Source of the DNA: an uncultured Collinsella sp.
GTDB taxonomy: Bacteria; Actinomycetota; Coriobacteriia; Coriobacteriales; Coriobacteriaceae
NCBI GenBank assembly: GCA_900553165.1
Contig: USCN01000017.1
Span: forward strand, 1-13,412
Direction: 5' to 3'
Length of the DNA stretch: 13,412 nt
The position numbers and the translations under genes were made by a program. Position 1 is the stretch's first letter. Every line of letters starts with the position of its first letter. Under the pieces are notes generated by a model. That model was not told where the DNA came from, searched no databases, and worked only from the letters and a program-made list of their open reading frames with translations. This document shows, in pieces, positions 1 through 6,311 of this stretch.

Positions 1-541
1 GCAGGTCATGGGCGAGTTTGCCGCCGTGTCGTCCGCTGCGCTCGATATCCCTGCGACCGATAGCCAGATCTCGGGTGGCCTGATCGCCAACGGCCTGGTC
101 GGTATGCTGTCAGGCTTTTTGGGCGGCGTCCCCACGGCAACCTTTGGCCAGAATGTGGGCATTATCGCCGAGAACAAGGTCGTCAACCGCATGGTCTTTA
201 CGCTTGCCGCCGCCATCTTGCTCATCGCGGGCCTGCTGCCCAAGTGTGCGGCGGTACTCACGTCCATTCCGCAGCCGGTAATCGGCGGCGCCACGATCGG
301 CGTGTTCGCGACCATCGGTATGAACGGTGTGGTCATGTTTGCCCGCCACGGCCTGCCTCAGCGCGATACCACGCTCATGGGTCTCTCTATCGCCTTTGGC
401 ACGGGCATTGAGCGCACGGCCGGCGCGCTTGCCGGCGCTGGATTCCCCGCATGGGTTGGCACCGTCTTTGGCGGATCCTCCATTGCCGTCGCCGCGCTCG
501 TTGCTGTGATCCTCAACCTGGTCCTCCCGCGCCAAAAATAA
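1..541 (+). CDS. Nucleobase (xanthine/uracil-type) permease, NCS2 family, 3' part only
   Basis: This is the C-terminal part of an integral membrane nucleobase transporter; the reading frame is open from position 2, so the true start lies before the window and the Met at position 8 is internal. About 179 residues are visible out of the usual 420-450. The segment GGVPTATFGQNVG is the family's conserved region, with QNVGIIAENK matching the NAT/NCS2 signature Q-N-x-G-x4-T-K except that Asn replaces Thr. Hydrophobic stretches follow, consistent with the last few membrane helices, and the protein ends in a short basic tail (LPRQK). A Gln at the start of the signature is usual in purine (xanthine/urate) carriers, so xanthine is more likely than uracil, but substrate is an inference. 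It is separated from rplE by 321 bases with a strong palindrome between, so it is probably a separate transcription unit. Confidence 0.85.
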   Translation, partial: QVMGEFAAVSSAALDIPATDSQISGGLIANGLVGMLSGFLGGVPTATFGQNVGIIAENKVVNRMVFTLAAAILLIAGLLPKCAAVLTSIPQPVIGGATIGVFATIGMNGVVMFARHGLPQRDTTLMGLSIAFGTGIERTAGALAGAGFPAWVGTVFGGSSIAVAALVAVILNLVLPRQK

Positions 542-554
542 CGCCCCATATATG

Positions 555-621
555 AGTTGCGGTGGAATAGGGACTGTTTAAGCCTTTTAAGCCATCAAAC
601 AGTCCCTATCTCACCGCAACT
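555..621. repeat. Long imperfect inverted repeat between permease and rplE
   Basis: Two 25-base arms (555-579 and 597-621) are complementary except for two adjacent mismatches (565-566 against 610-611). The arms contain GTTGCGGTG and ATAGGGACTGTTT on the left and their complements on the right. The 17-base spacer carries part of a direct repeat of TTTAAGCC. The element starts 13 bases after the permease stop codon. As RNA it would form a very stable hairpin; four T residues follow at 626-629, so it could terminate transcription. The length and near-perfect arms also resemble small dispersed palindromic elements (REP or MITE type). Which of these it is cannot be decided from one copy. Confidence 0.8.
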
Positions 622-719
622 GCTGTTTTCCTCCGTGCCCTAGGGATCAATTTGTGCGGGGGAGTTGTGGAGTTGTGCAGGCAGACGAGGTTTTTCTGGA
701 AATACGCTCCCGATGCGCG

Positions 720-725
720 TATAGT
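720..725 (+). promoter_or_regulatory. Candidate -10 box of a promoter for the rplE-led operon
   Basis: TATAGT matches the sigma-70 type -10 consensus at 5 of 6 positions and lies in the only gene-free stretch upstream of the ribosomal cluster. The best-spaced -35 candidates (TGGAAA at 697-702) are poor, so the call rests on the -10 box and context alone. A start near 732 would give a leader of about 130 bases. Confidence 0.35.
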
Positions 726-800
726 ACCGATTGTTTTGTCGGCTCCTGCTGCGTCGAGTCCAAACCGCGAAATGCCATGAGCGGCGCGGATGCAGCCAGG

Positions 801-839
801 AGGCACGAGGACAACCCATCGTGGCCACGCCCCGTGCTT
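801..839 (+). promoter_or_regulatory. Possible mRNA leader hairpin just before rplE
   Basis: Bases 801-810 can pair with 830-839 (ten positions with one G-U pair and one A-C mismatch). The loop contains the perfect palindrome CGTGGCCACG at 820-829. The structure ends 11 bases before the rplE Shine-Dalgarno. In E. coli, S8 represses the spc operon by binding mRNA near the start of rplE, so an S8-type operator is one possibility. The location is the only support for that; the S8-binding helix itself was not recognised. Confidence 0.3.
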
Positions 840-862
840 AAAACCCCAAGAAGGAGTGAACA

Positions 863-1412
863 ATGGCAGAAGAGAAGTATGTGCCGCGTCTGAAGACCAA
901 GTACAACAACGAGGTCAAGCAGCAGCTTCAGGACAAGTTCCAGTACGAGAACGTCATGATGATCCCCAAGTTTGAGAAGATCGTCGTGAACATGGGCGTC
1001 GGCGAGGCCGCTACCGATTCCAAGGCCATCGACGGTGCCGTGCGCGACCTGCGCGCCATCACCGGCGATGATCACCCGTGCCCGCAAGTCCATCGCTACC
1101 TTCCGCCTGCGCGCTGGTATGCCGATCGGCTGCAAGGTTACCCTGCGTGGCGACCGTATGTGGGAGTTCTTCGATCGTCTGACCTCCGTCGCGATTCCCC
1201 GTATCCGCGACTTCCGCGGCATCTCCGCCAAGAGCTTCGACGGCCGTGGTAACTTCTCCATGGGCGTCACCGAGCAGCTCATCTTCCCCGAGATCGACTT
1301 CGACTCCGTCGATCACCAGCGTGGTATGGACATCACTTTCGTGACCACCGCCAATACCGATGAGGAGGCCAAGGCCCTTCTGGATGCCTTCGGTTTCCCG
1401 TTCAAGAAATAG
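863..1412 (+). pseudogene. rplE: 50S ribosomal protein L5, frameshifted
   Basis: L5 binds 5S rRNA and helps form the central protuberance of the large subunit. The reading frame is split. Codons 1-68 (863-1066) give [10 protein letters not shown] through DLRAITG in one frame. From 1068 the next frame continues [12 protein letters not shown] through FGFPFKK to the TAG at 1410-1412, a clear match to the rest of L5. E. coli has GQKPLITKARKS at this point, so three residues (Gln-Lys-Pro) are missing and one spare base (G1067) remains. This equals a net loss of 8 bases. Restoring them would give a 185-residue protein, close to the usual length of about 180. As written, the first frame runs on to 1252 and yields a nonsense tail. 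The AAGGAG at 851-856 fits the ATG. L5 is normally essential, so a sequencing or assembly error is the simplest explanation; a real mutation would require a second copy. Confidence 0.9.
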
Positions 1413-1426
1413 GTTCACCTGCCCTA

Positions 1427-1458
1427 TGAGCGCCGTTCCCAGAAGGGGGCGGCGCTTG
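1427..1458 (+). promoter_or_regulatory. Strong RNA hairpin in the rplE-rpsN spacer
   Basis: The arms AGCGCCG (1429-1435) and CGGCGCT (1450-1456) are perfectly complementary. Pairing continues inward (1436-1440 with 1445-1449, including two G-U pairs) to an AGAA tetraloop, and two G-U pairs extend it outward, giving about 14 pairs. No T-run follows, so it is not a normal intrinsic terminator. RNA processing, stability control or protein binding within the operon are the likely roles. Confidence 0.6.
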
Positions 1459-1491
1459 GGGCGAACAATACTCTATGTGAGGAGGATATAA

Positions 1492-1677
1492 GTGGCTAAG
1501 ACATCGATGATCGTCAAGTGCAATCGCAAGCAGAAGTTCTCTACTCGTGAGTACACGCGCTGCCAGCGCTGCGGCCGTCCGCACTCTGTGTACCGCAAGT
1601 TCGGCCTGTGCCGTGTCTGCTTCCGCGAGCTTGCACTCAAGGGCGAGCTTCCCGGCGTTAAGAAGGCCAGCTGGTAA
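1492..1677 (+). CDS. rpsN: 30S ribosomal protein S14, zinc-binding (type Z)
   Basis: S14 is a late-assembly protein of the 30S head. At 61 residues this is the short zinc-ribbon form. Cys24, Cys27, Cys40 and Cys43 form two CxxC pairs in the highly conserved context [19 protein letters not shown]. An additional Cys at residue 10 is not part of the usual set. The start is GTG at 1492, preceded by GGAGGA at about 1480-1485; the N-terminus MAKTSMI aligns with the family. The C-terminus GVKKASW is typical. It lies 79 bases after rplE, with a strong hairpin between them. The zinc form implies that S14 content depends on zinc supply; no zinc-independent paralogue is visible here. Confidence 0.97.
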   Translation: MAKTSMIVKCNRKQKFSTREYTRCQRCGRPHSVYRKFGLCRVCFRELALKGELPGVKKASW

Positions 1678-1732
1678 GTCACTACCAGCGTTTCAAGCAT
1701 CCGTTTGGAACAGGGAAAACGCGCTAGTTAGG

Positions 1733-1755
1733 CTTTGCCGTTAAGGGCGGCGAAG
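1733..1755 (+). promoter_or_regulatory. Hairpin in the rpsN-rpsH spacer
   Basis: CTTTGCCG (1733-1740) pairs with CGGCGAAG (1748-1755) over eight positions including one G-U pair, with a 7-base loop. It lies in a 119-base spacer, unusually long for this operon. There is no T-run after it. The function is unknown; processing or translational control of rpsH is possible. Confidence 0.4.
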
Positions 1756-1796
1756 AACCAAGAGCACGTGTTCATCAAGAACGAAGGAGAATCTGT

Positions 1797-2195
1797 ATGA
1801 ACCTTACAGACCCGATCGCAGATATGCTTACGCGCATCCGTAACGCTAACTCTGTGAACAAGGCCACGGTCTCCATGCCGAGCAGCAAGAAGCTCGTCGA
1901 GATCGCTCGTGTTCTGCACGAGGAGGGCTACATCGAGGGCTACGATGTCGAGGACACCGTTCCCCAGAAGACTCTGCACATCACGCTTAAGTATGGACCC
2001 AAGAAGGCTAAGGTCATCAACGGCATCCGCCGCATTTCCAAGCCGGGCCTGCGTAAGTACACCGGCGTTGCCGACATGCCCCGCGTCCGCGGTGGCCTTG
2101 GTACCGCCATTATTTCCACCAGCCATGGCGTCATGACCGACCGCGATGCTCGCAAGCACAACGTCGGCGGCGAGATCATCGCTTACGTCTGGTAA
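1797..2195 (+). CDS. rpsH: 30S ribosomal protein S8
   Basis: S8 is a primary 16S rRNA binding protein that organises the central domain (platform) of the 30S subunit. In E. coli it also represses its own operon by binding the mRNA around the start of rplE. The 132-residue product begins [17 protein letters not shown], the standard S8 N-terminus. It ends with the signature C-terminal region around [20 protein letters not shown] and the terminal YVW. GAAGGAGA lies just upstream of ATG 1797 at good spacing. The length is that of the bacterial family (about 130). It is the only gene in the spc block with a spacer of more than 100 bases in front of it. Confidence 0.98.
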   Translation: MNLTDPIADMLTRIRNANSVNKATVSMPSSKKLVEIARVLHEEGYIEGYDVEDTVPQKTLHITLKYGPKKAKVINGIRRISKPGLRKYTGVADMPRVRGGLGTAIISTSHGVMTDRDARKHNVGGEIIAYVW

Positions 2196-2228
2196 TTCGC
2201 TCGGTAGGTAGAAGGAAAGGAGATCACC

Positions 2229-2765
2229 GTGTCTCGTATCGGTAATAAGCCTGTCCAGATTCCCGCCGGAGTCGAAGTGGCAGTCAACGGCAACAACGTT
2301 GTCGTCAAGGGCCCCAAGGGCCAGCTCGAGCTCGATGTCTTTGAGAAGCTCGCTATCAACGTCGAGGACAACGTCCTCACCGTTTCCCGTCCCGACGACG
2401 AGCGTGAGACCCGTGCCCGCCACGGCCTCACCCGCGCCCTCATCCACAACATGGTGGTTGGCGTTTCCGAGGGCTTCGAGAAGAAGCTCGAGCTCGCCGG
2501 CGTCGGTTACCGCGTGCAGCAGAAGGGCAAGAACCTCGAGTTCTCCCTGGGCTTCTCGCACCCCGTGATCGTCGAGGCTCCCGAGGGCATCACCTTCGAG
2601 GTTCCCGACAACACCCACGTGAACGTCAAGGGTATCAACAAGCAGCAGGTCGGTCAGATCGCCGCTGAGATCCGCGGCCATCGTCCTCCCGAGCCTTACA
2701 AGGGCAAGGGTATCCACTACGTTGGCGAGCACATCCGCCGCAAGCTGGGTAAGGCCGCCAAGTAG
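2229..2765 (+). CDS. rplF: 50S ribosomal protein L6
   Basis: L6 sits at the base of the L7/L12 stalk near the sarcin-ricin loop. The 178-residue product starts [15 protein letters not shown] from GTG 2229, with AAAGGAGA at about 2216-2223, matching the family start. It contains the expected two repeated alpha/beta domains: residues about 1-80, and about 81-178, which includes [23 protein letters not shown]. The C-terminus [20 protein letters not shown] is the conserved L6 signature apart from Pro for the usual Lys at its first position. Usual length and spacing (33 bases after rpsH). Confidence 0.98.
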   Translation: MSRIGNKPVQIPAGVEVAVNGNNVVVKGPKGQLELDVFEKLAINVEDNVLTVSRPDDERETRARHGLTRALIHNMVVGVSEGFEKKLELAGVGYRVQQKGKNLEFSLGFSHPVIVEAPEGITFEVPDNTHVNVKGINKQQVGQIAAEIRGHRPPEPYKGKGIHYVGEHIRRKLGKAAK

Positions 2766-2790
2766 TCGTAACCGACTCACTCGCATAAGA

Positions 2791-2812
2791 CCAGCACCCC
2801 GTCAGGTGCTGG
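2791..2812 (+). promoter_or_regulatory. Perfect 8-bp hairpin between rplF and rplR, with a delayed T-run
   Basis: CCAGCACC (2791-2798) and GGTGCTGG (2805-2812) are perfect complements around a 6-base loop. Five T residues occur at 2824-2828, 11 bases after the stem, immediately before the rplR ribosome binding site AGGAG (2829-2833). The gap between stem and T-run makes it a poor terminator, but it could attenuate transcription partly or act as a processing or binding site. Confidence 0.5.
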
Positions 2813-2840
2813 CAAGATCAACCTTTTTAGGAGTTTACGT

Positions 2841-3209
2841 ATGAACAAGCATAAGGCGAAGCTGGAAGGCCTCAAGCGTCGTCAGCGTCGTGTTCGCGGC
2901 AAGGTCTCGGGTACCTCCGAGCGTCCGCGTCTTCGCGTGACCCGTACTAACGCCAACATCTATGCCCAGATCATCGACGACAGCAAGGGCTCCAGCCTGA
3001 CGCTCGTCTCTGCCTCGACCCTCGAGGCCGAGTTCAAGGGCACCCACACCTCGAACAAGGAGGCTGCGGAGAAGGTCGGTCAGCTCGTTGGCAAGCGTGC
3101 CATCGAGGCCGGCATCACCAAGGTCGCCTTCGATCGCGGTGGCCGTATCTACCATGGCCGCGTCAAGGCCCTCGCCGACGGTGCTCGTGCCGCCGGTCTC
3201 GAGTTCTAG
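2841..3209 (+). CDS. rplR: 50S ribosomal protein L18
   Basis: L18 binds 5S rRNA and, with L5, anchors it in the central protuberance. The product is 122 residues, close to the usual 117-122. The N-terminus is a basic RNA-binding segment, [20 protein letters not shown]. It is followed by the conserved core with [20 protein letters not shown] (about residues 28-47) and the C-terminal motif [20 protein letters not shown] (about 97-116). AGGAG at 2829-2833 serves ATG 2841. Its stop codon overlaps the Shine-Dalgarno of rpsE, suggesting coupled translation. Confidence 0.98.
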   Translation: MNKHKAKLEGLKRRQRRVRGKVSGTSERPRLRVTRTNANIYAQIIDDSKGSSLTLVSASTLEAEFKGTHTSNKEAAEKVGQLVGKRAIEAGITKVAFDRGGRIYHGRVKALADGARAAGLEF

Positions 3210-3223
3210 GAGGTATGTAGCAC

Positions 3224-3748
3224 ATGGCTCGTAATCAGAAGCAGCAGCGCGAGGCCTCCGAGTTCGAGGAGCGCGTCGTTTACATCAACCGCGTGTCGAA
3301 GACCGTCAAGGGTGGTCGTCGCATGAGCCTCGTCGCTCTCGTCGTCGTTGGCGACGGCAAGGGCAACGTCGGCGTTGGCATGGGCAAGTCCGCTGAGGTG
3401 CCCCTGGCCATCTCCAAGGCGTCTCTCGATGCCAAGAAGAACATGTTCCACGTGCCGGTGACCGAGCAGGGCACCATCCCGCACGAGGTTCTCGGCCACT
3501 TTGGTGCCGGCCGCATCATCATCAAGCCCGCTGTCGAGGGTACCGGCGTTATCGCCGGCGGCGCTGTGCGTCCCCTCTTCGAGCTTGCTGGCATCAAGAA
3601 CGTCCTGTCCAAGTCCCTCGGTACCGACAACGGCCTCAACATCATCAAGGCTGCCGTCGAGGGCCTCAAGGAGCTCTCCAGCCCTGAGGACGTCGCGGCT
3701 CGCCGTGGCCTGACGGTCTCCGAGATGTTCGTCGGTAAGGAGAACTAA
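3224..3748 (+). CDS. rpsE: 30S ribosomal protein S5
   Basis: S5 contributes to decoding accuracy and to the mRNA entry channel helicase activity of the 30S subunit. The 174-residue product has the N-terminal double-stranded RNA binding domain. This includes [19 protein letters not shown] (about 15-33) and [17 protein letters not shown] (about 40-56). The C-terminal domain has the conserved [20 protein letters not shown] (94-113) and the helix ending [21 protein letters not shown] at 3208-3213, overlapping the rplR stop codon, fits ATG 3224. rpmD follows after only 2 bases, and its Shine-Dalgarno lies inside the last codons of rpsE. Confidence 0.98.
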   Translation: MARNQKQQREASEFEERVVYINRVSKTVKGGRRMSLVALVVVGDGKGNVGVGMGKSAEVPLAISKASLDAKKNMFHVPVTEQGTIPHEVLGHFGAGRIIIKPAVEGTGVIAGGAVRPLFELAGIKNVLSKSLGTDNGLNIIKAAVEGLKELSSPEDVAARRGLTVSEMFVGKEN

Positions 3749-3750
3749 GC

Positions 3751-3933
3751 ATGGCTGACACCATCAAGATCAAGCAGGTCCGCAGCACCAACGGTTGCAA
3801 GCAGGACCAGGTCCGTACTGTCCGTGCCCTCGGTCTCCACAGGATCCGCGAGGTTCGCGAGATTGCTGACAACGAGTCCGTCCGCGGCATGATCTTCAAG
3901 GTCAAGCACCTTGTCGAGATTGTAGAGGAGTAG
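3751..3933 (+). CDS. rpmD: 50S ribosomal protein L30
   Basis: L30 is a small large-subunit protein of the bacterial type. The 60-residue product MADTIKIKQVRSTNGCKQDQ continues to the conserved RALGLHRIREVREIADNESV and ends HLVEIVEE. This matches the usual 58-60 residue length and the family motif of L-x-L-x-R, followed by the helix before MIFKVKHLV. The ribosome binding site AAGGAG (3737-3742) lies within the end of rpsE, and GAGGAG at its own 3' end serves rplO. Confidence 0.97.
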   Translation: MADTIKIKQVRSTNGCKQDQVRTVRALGLHRIREVREIADNESVRGMIFKVKHLVEIVEE

Positions 3934-3936
3934 CAA

Positions 3937-4386
3937 ATGCAGCTTCACGATCTTACTCCCGCGCCCGGTTCCACCAAGAACCGTAAGCGCGTCGGCCGTG
4001 GCAATTCTTCGGGTCACGGCACCACTTCTGGCCGCGGCCAGAAGGGCCAGGGTTCTCGCTCTGGCGGCACCAAGGGTGCCGGCTTCGAGGGTGGCCAGAC
4101 TCCGCTGGCTATGCGCCTGCCCAAGCTTCCGGGCTTCCGCAACCCCCGTCGTATCGAGTACACCGCTGTTAACGTTGAGCGTCTCGAGCGTAAGTTCGAG
4201 GATGGCGCTGTGATCGACGGTGCCGCTCTTAAGGCCGCTCGCATCACCAAGAGCGAGTTCGAGCCCGTCAAGGTGCTCGGCAATGGTGAGCTCACCAAGA
4301 AGTTCACGGTCAAGGTCGACAAGGTCAGCGCTTCTGCGCAGGCCAAGATCGAGGCCGCCGGCGGAAAGGTCGAGCTGCCGTGCTAA
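3937..4386 (+). CDS. rplO: 50S ribosomal protein L15
   Basis: L15 is a late large-subunit assembly protein with a long unstructured basic arm that penetrates 23S rRNA. The 149-residue product starts [20 protein letters not shown]. The arm that follows is rich in Gly, Ser and Arg ([20 protein letters not shown]), then [20 protein letters not shown] (about 51-70) and the globular C-terminal domain with [19 protein letters not shown]. The spacing to rpmD is 3 bases. The last 7 bases overlap the start of secY, the tightest junction in the spc part, so SecY synthesis is probably coupled to L15. Confidence 0.98.
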   Translation: MQLHDLTPAPGSTKNRKRVGRGNSSGHGTTSGRGQKGQGSRSGGTKGAGFEGGQTPLAMRLPKLPGFRNPRRIEYTAVNVERLERKFEDGAVIDGAALKAARITKSEFEPVKVLGNGELTKKFTVKVDKVSASAQAKIEAAGGKVELPC

Positions 4387-5666
4387 ATGGTCTTAAGAAT
4401 GCTTTCCGCATCAAAGAATTGCGCGAAAAGATTCTTTTTACCATAGCTATGCTCGTCGTGTACCGCATTGGTGCGCACGTTCCTGTGCCCGGCATTCCCT
4501 TCCAGGGGATGCTGGGCCTTTTCTCGACCGATAACAATTCGGTCGCCGCAGGTGCTATGGCCCTCCTGAATCTTTTCTCTGGCGGCGCGTTGAGCTATGT
4601 GTCGGTGTTTTCGCTGGGCATCATGCCTTACATCACCAGCTCGATCATCCTCCAGATGCTCCAGGCCGTCGTGCCTTCCCTGCATGAGCTTGCCCGCGAG
4701 GGCGAGGTCGGTCAGACCAAGATTACGCAGTATTCGCGTTACCTCACCTTGGCTCTGGCAATCCTCAACTCCGTGGGTTACCTCTTCCTCTTTAAGAGCT
4801 TCGGCATCAGCTTTAATGGCGCCGGCGCTCCCGAGATCATCTTCGACCTCATGGTCGTCGGCACGCTCACTGCGGGCGCCATGCTGATCATGTGGATTGG
4901 TGAGCTCATCACCCAGCGCGGTATCGGCAATGGCATGTCGCTGATCATCTTTGCGAACATCATGGCCGGTCTGCCGCAGGCTATCTTCTCCAGCACCGAG
5001 GGCAATGCCGGTGGCATCATCACCATGGTGATCATCTGCGCCATCATCCTGCTGGTTATCCCGCTGATCGTTTTCCTTGAGCGCGGCCAGCGCCGCATTC
5101 CGGTCTCCTACGCCAAGCGCGTCGTGGGCCGTCGCATGATGGGTGGACAGACCACCTACCTGCCCATCAAGGTCAACACCGCGGGCGTCGTGCCGATCAT
5201 CTTCGCTTCGGCGCTGCTGTACTTCCCGGCTCAGATTGCCGTGTTCTTCCCCGGCATCGGCTGGATTCAGGCAGTTGCCTCCGCGCTTTCGACCGGTTGG
5301 CTCAACTGGGTGCTTAACGTTGTCCTCATCGTGTTCTTCGCGTACTTCTACACCTCCATGGTGTTCAATCCCGATGACACGGCCGACAACCTTAAGAAGC
5401 AGGGCGGCTTTATTCCGGGCGTGCGTCCGGGTAGGGCTACCGCGGCCTACATCAAGAACGCGCTCAACAAGATTACGCTTCCCAGCGCTGTCTTTTTGGC
5501 GCTCATCGCCATCGTGCCTTCGATCATCTTCTCCTTCACGGGTAACCATCTGATCCAGGCTTTTGGCGGAACGTCCATCCTCATCATGGTCGGCGTCGTG
5601 CTCGACACGGTCGATAAGCTCGAAGGCCAGATCAAGATGTATGATTACGATGGATTCTTTAAATAG
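4380..5666 (+). CDS. secY: Preprotein translocase channel subunit SecY
   Basis: SecY forms the membrane channel of the Sec pathway. At 428 residues it has the usual length and the hydrophobic pattern of the ten-helix family. The first helix (about 18-37) is preceded by [13 protein letters not shown]. The cytosolic loop [14 protein letters not shown] starts at Glu234, and the loop [18 protein letters not shown] starts at Asn330. Both loops are diagnostic and contact SecA or the ribosome. The C-terminus [10 protein letters not shown] is typical. GTG 4380 is chosen because it gives [14 protein letters not shown], the family's N-terminus. GGAAAGG at 4363-4369 inside rplO is a suitable ribosome binding site. 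The start overlaps the rplO stop by 7 bases. Confidence 0.97.
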   Translation: MLNGLKNAFRIKELREKILFTIAMLVVYRIGAHVPVPGIPFQGMLGLFSTDNNSVAAGAMALLNLFSGGALSYVSVFSLGIMPYITSSIILQMLQAVVPSLHELAREGEVGQTKITQYSRYLTLALAILNSVGYLFLFKSFGISFNGAGAPEIIFDLMVVGTLTAGAMLIMWIGELITQRGIGNGMSLIIFANIMAGLPQAIFSSTEGNAGGIITMVIICAIILLVIPLIVFLERGQRRIPVSYAKRVVGRRMMGGQTTYLPIKVNTAGVVPIIFASALLYFPAQIAVFFPGIGWIQAVASALSTGWLNWVLNVVLIVFFAYFYTSMVFNPDDTADNLKKQGGFIPGVRPGRATAAYIKNALNKITLPSAVFLALIAIVPSIIFSFTGNHLIQAFGGTSILIMVGVVLDTVDKLEGQIKMYDYDGFFK

Positions 5667-5669
5667 GCT

Positions 5670-5677
5670 AGAGGAGG
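5670..5677 (+). promoter_or_regulatory. Ribosome binding site that decides the adk start
   Basis: AGAGGAGG ends 7 bases before ATG 5685. A TTG two codons upstream (5679) would be only 1 base from the Shine-Dalgarno, too close to work, so the ATG is the start. Confidence 0.8.
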
Positions 5678-5684
5678 ATTGCTC

Positions 5685-6311
5685 ATGAACCTCGTATTGC
5701 TCGGAGCTCCGGGTGCCGGTAAGGGCACCGTCGCACAGGAGCTCGTCGCCGAGTTTGGCGTCGCTCACATTTCCACGGGCGACCTGCTGCGTGCTGCCGT
5801 CAAGGGTGGCACCGAGCTTGGTATTCAGGCTAAGAAGTACATGGACGCTGGCGAGCTCGTTCCCGACCAGCTCGTGATCGACCTTGTCAAGGAGCGCCTT
5901 GCCGCCGATGACGCCCAGCAGGGCTTCATCCTCGACGGCTTCCCGCGCAACACCGCCCAGGCTGTGACGCTCGATTCCGAGCTCTCCGCCATGGGTCGCG
6001 AGATCGACTGCGCCCTTCTGGTCGACGTTGCCCCCGAGGTCATCATCGATCGTCTGTCTTCGCGTCGCACCTGCCGCGCCTGCGGTTACACCGGCACCGC
6101 TGCCGATGCTACCTGCCCCAAGTGCGCCGGCGAGATGTATCAGCGCGACGACGACAAGCCCGAGACCATCAAGAACCGTCTCGACGTCTACGAGAAGTCC
6201 ACGAGCCCGCTCGTCGACTACTATCGTGGCCAGGGTCTGCTCAAGTCGGTCAACGGTGACCAGGCTCGCGAGACCGTGTACGGGGATGTCAAAGAGGCTC
6301 TCGGTCTATGA
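5685..6311 (+). CDS. adk: Adenylate kinase with zinc-binding LID
   Basis: Adenylate kinase catalyses ATP + AMP to 2 ADP in the cytoplasm. The 208-residue product has the P-loop GAPGAGKGT (7-15), the AMP-binding STGDLLRAA (30-38, with Arg36) and DGFPRN (84-89, with Arg88). The long-form LID carries Cys130, Cys133, Cys144 and Cys147 as two CxxC pairs. This is the zinc LID common in Gram-positive bacteria. The C-terminal part keeps Arg165 in TIKNRLDVYE. The start at ATG 5685 gives MNLVLLGAPGAGKGT, the family's N-terminus. It lies 18 bases after secY, and its TGA overlaps the ATG of map by 4 bases, so the pair is translationally coupled. Confidence 0.98.
   Translation: MNLVLLGAPGAGKGTVAQELVAEFGVAHISTGDLLRAAVKGGTELGIQAKKYMDAGELVPDQLVIDLVKERLAADDAQQGFILDGFPRNTAQAVTLDSELSAMGREIDCALLVDVAPEVIIDRLSSRRTCRACGYTGTAADATCPKCAGEMYQRDDDKPETIKNRLDVYEKSTSPLVDYYRGQGLLKSVNGDQARETVYGDVKEALGL

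Larger units (their letters stand above)
542..862. other. Gene-free 321-base region upstream of rplE
   Basis: No credible coding sequence is present and no remnant of rplX could be recognised by eye. The region holds the palindrome at 555-621, a tandem duplication of GGAGTTGT at 661-676, a TATAGT -10-like box at 720-725, a foldable leader segment at 801-839, and the rplE ribosome binding site AAGGAG at 851-856. It therefore looks like the terminator/promoter zone that separates the permease from the ribosomal genes. Confidence 0.6.

Noticed and set aside
1050-1090. Programmed frameshifting in rplE
   Set aside because: No slippery heptamer or stimulatory signal is evident, and frameshifting could not restore the three missing conserved residues.
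1728-2786. 352-residue open frame on the minus strand opposite rpsH and rplF
   Set aside because: Spans two certain ribosomal protein genes and their spacer; the composition is typical of antisense shadows.
5679-5684. TTG start for adk two codons upstream
   Set aside because: It is 1 base from the Shine-Dalgarno AGAGGAGG; ATG 5685 has 7-base spacing and the family N-terminus.
4383-5768. 461-residue open frame on the minus strand opposite secY and adk
   Set aside because: It is the mirror of a G/C third-position-biased gene; its composition (rich in Asp, His, Arg, Gly) is not protein-like and secY on the + strand is certain.
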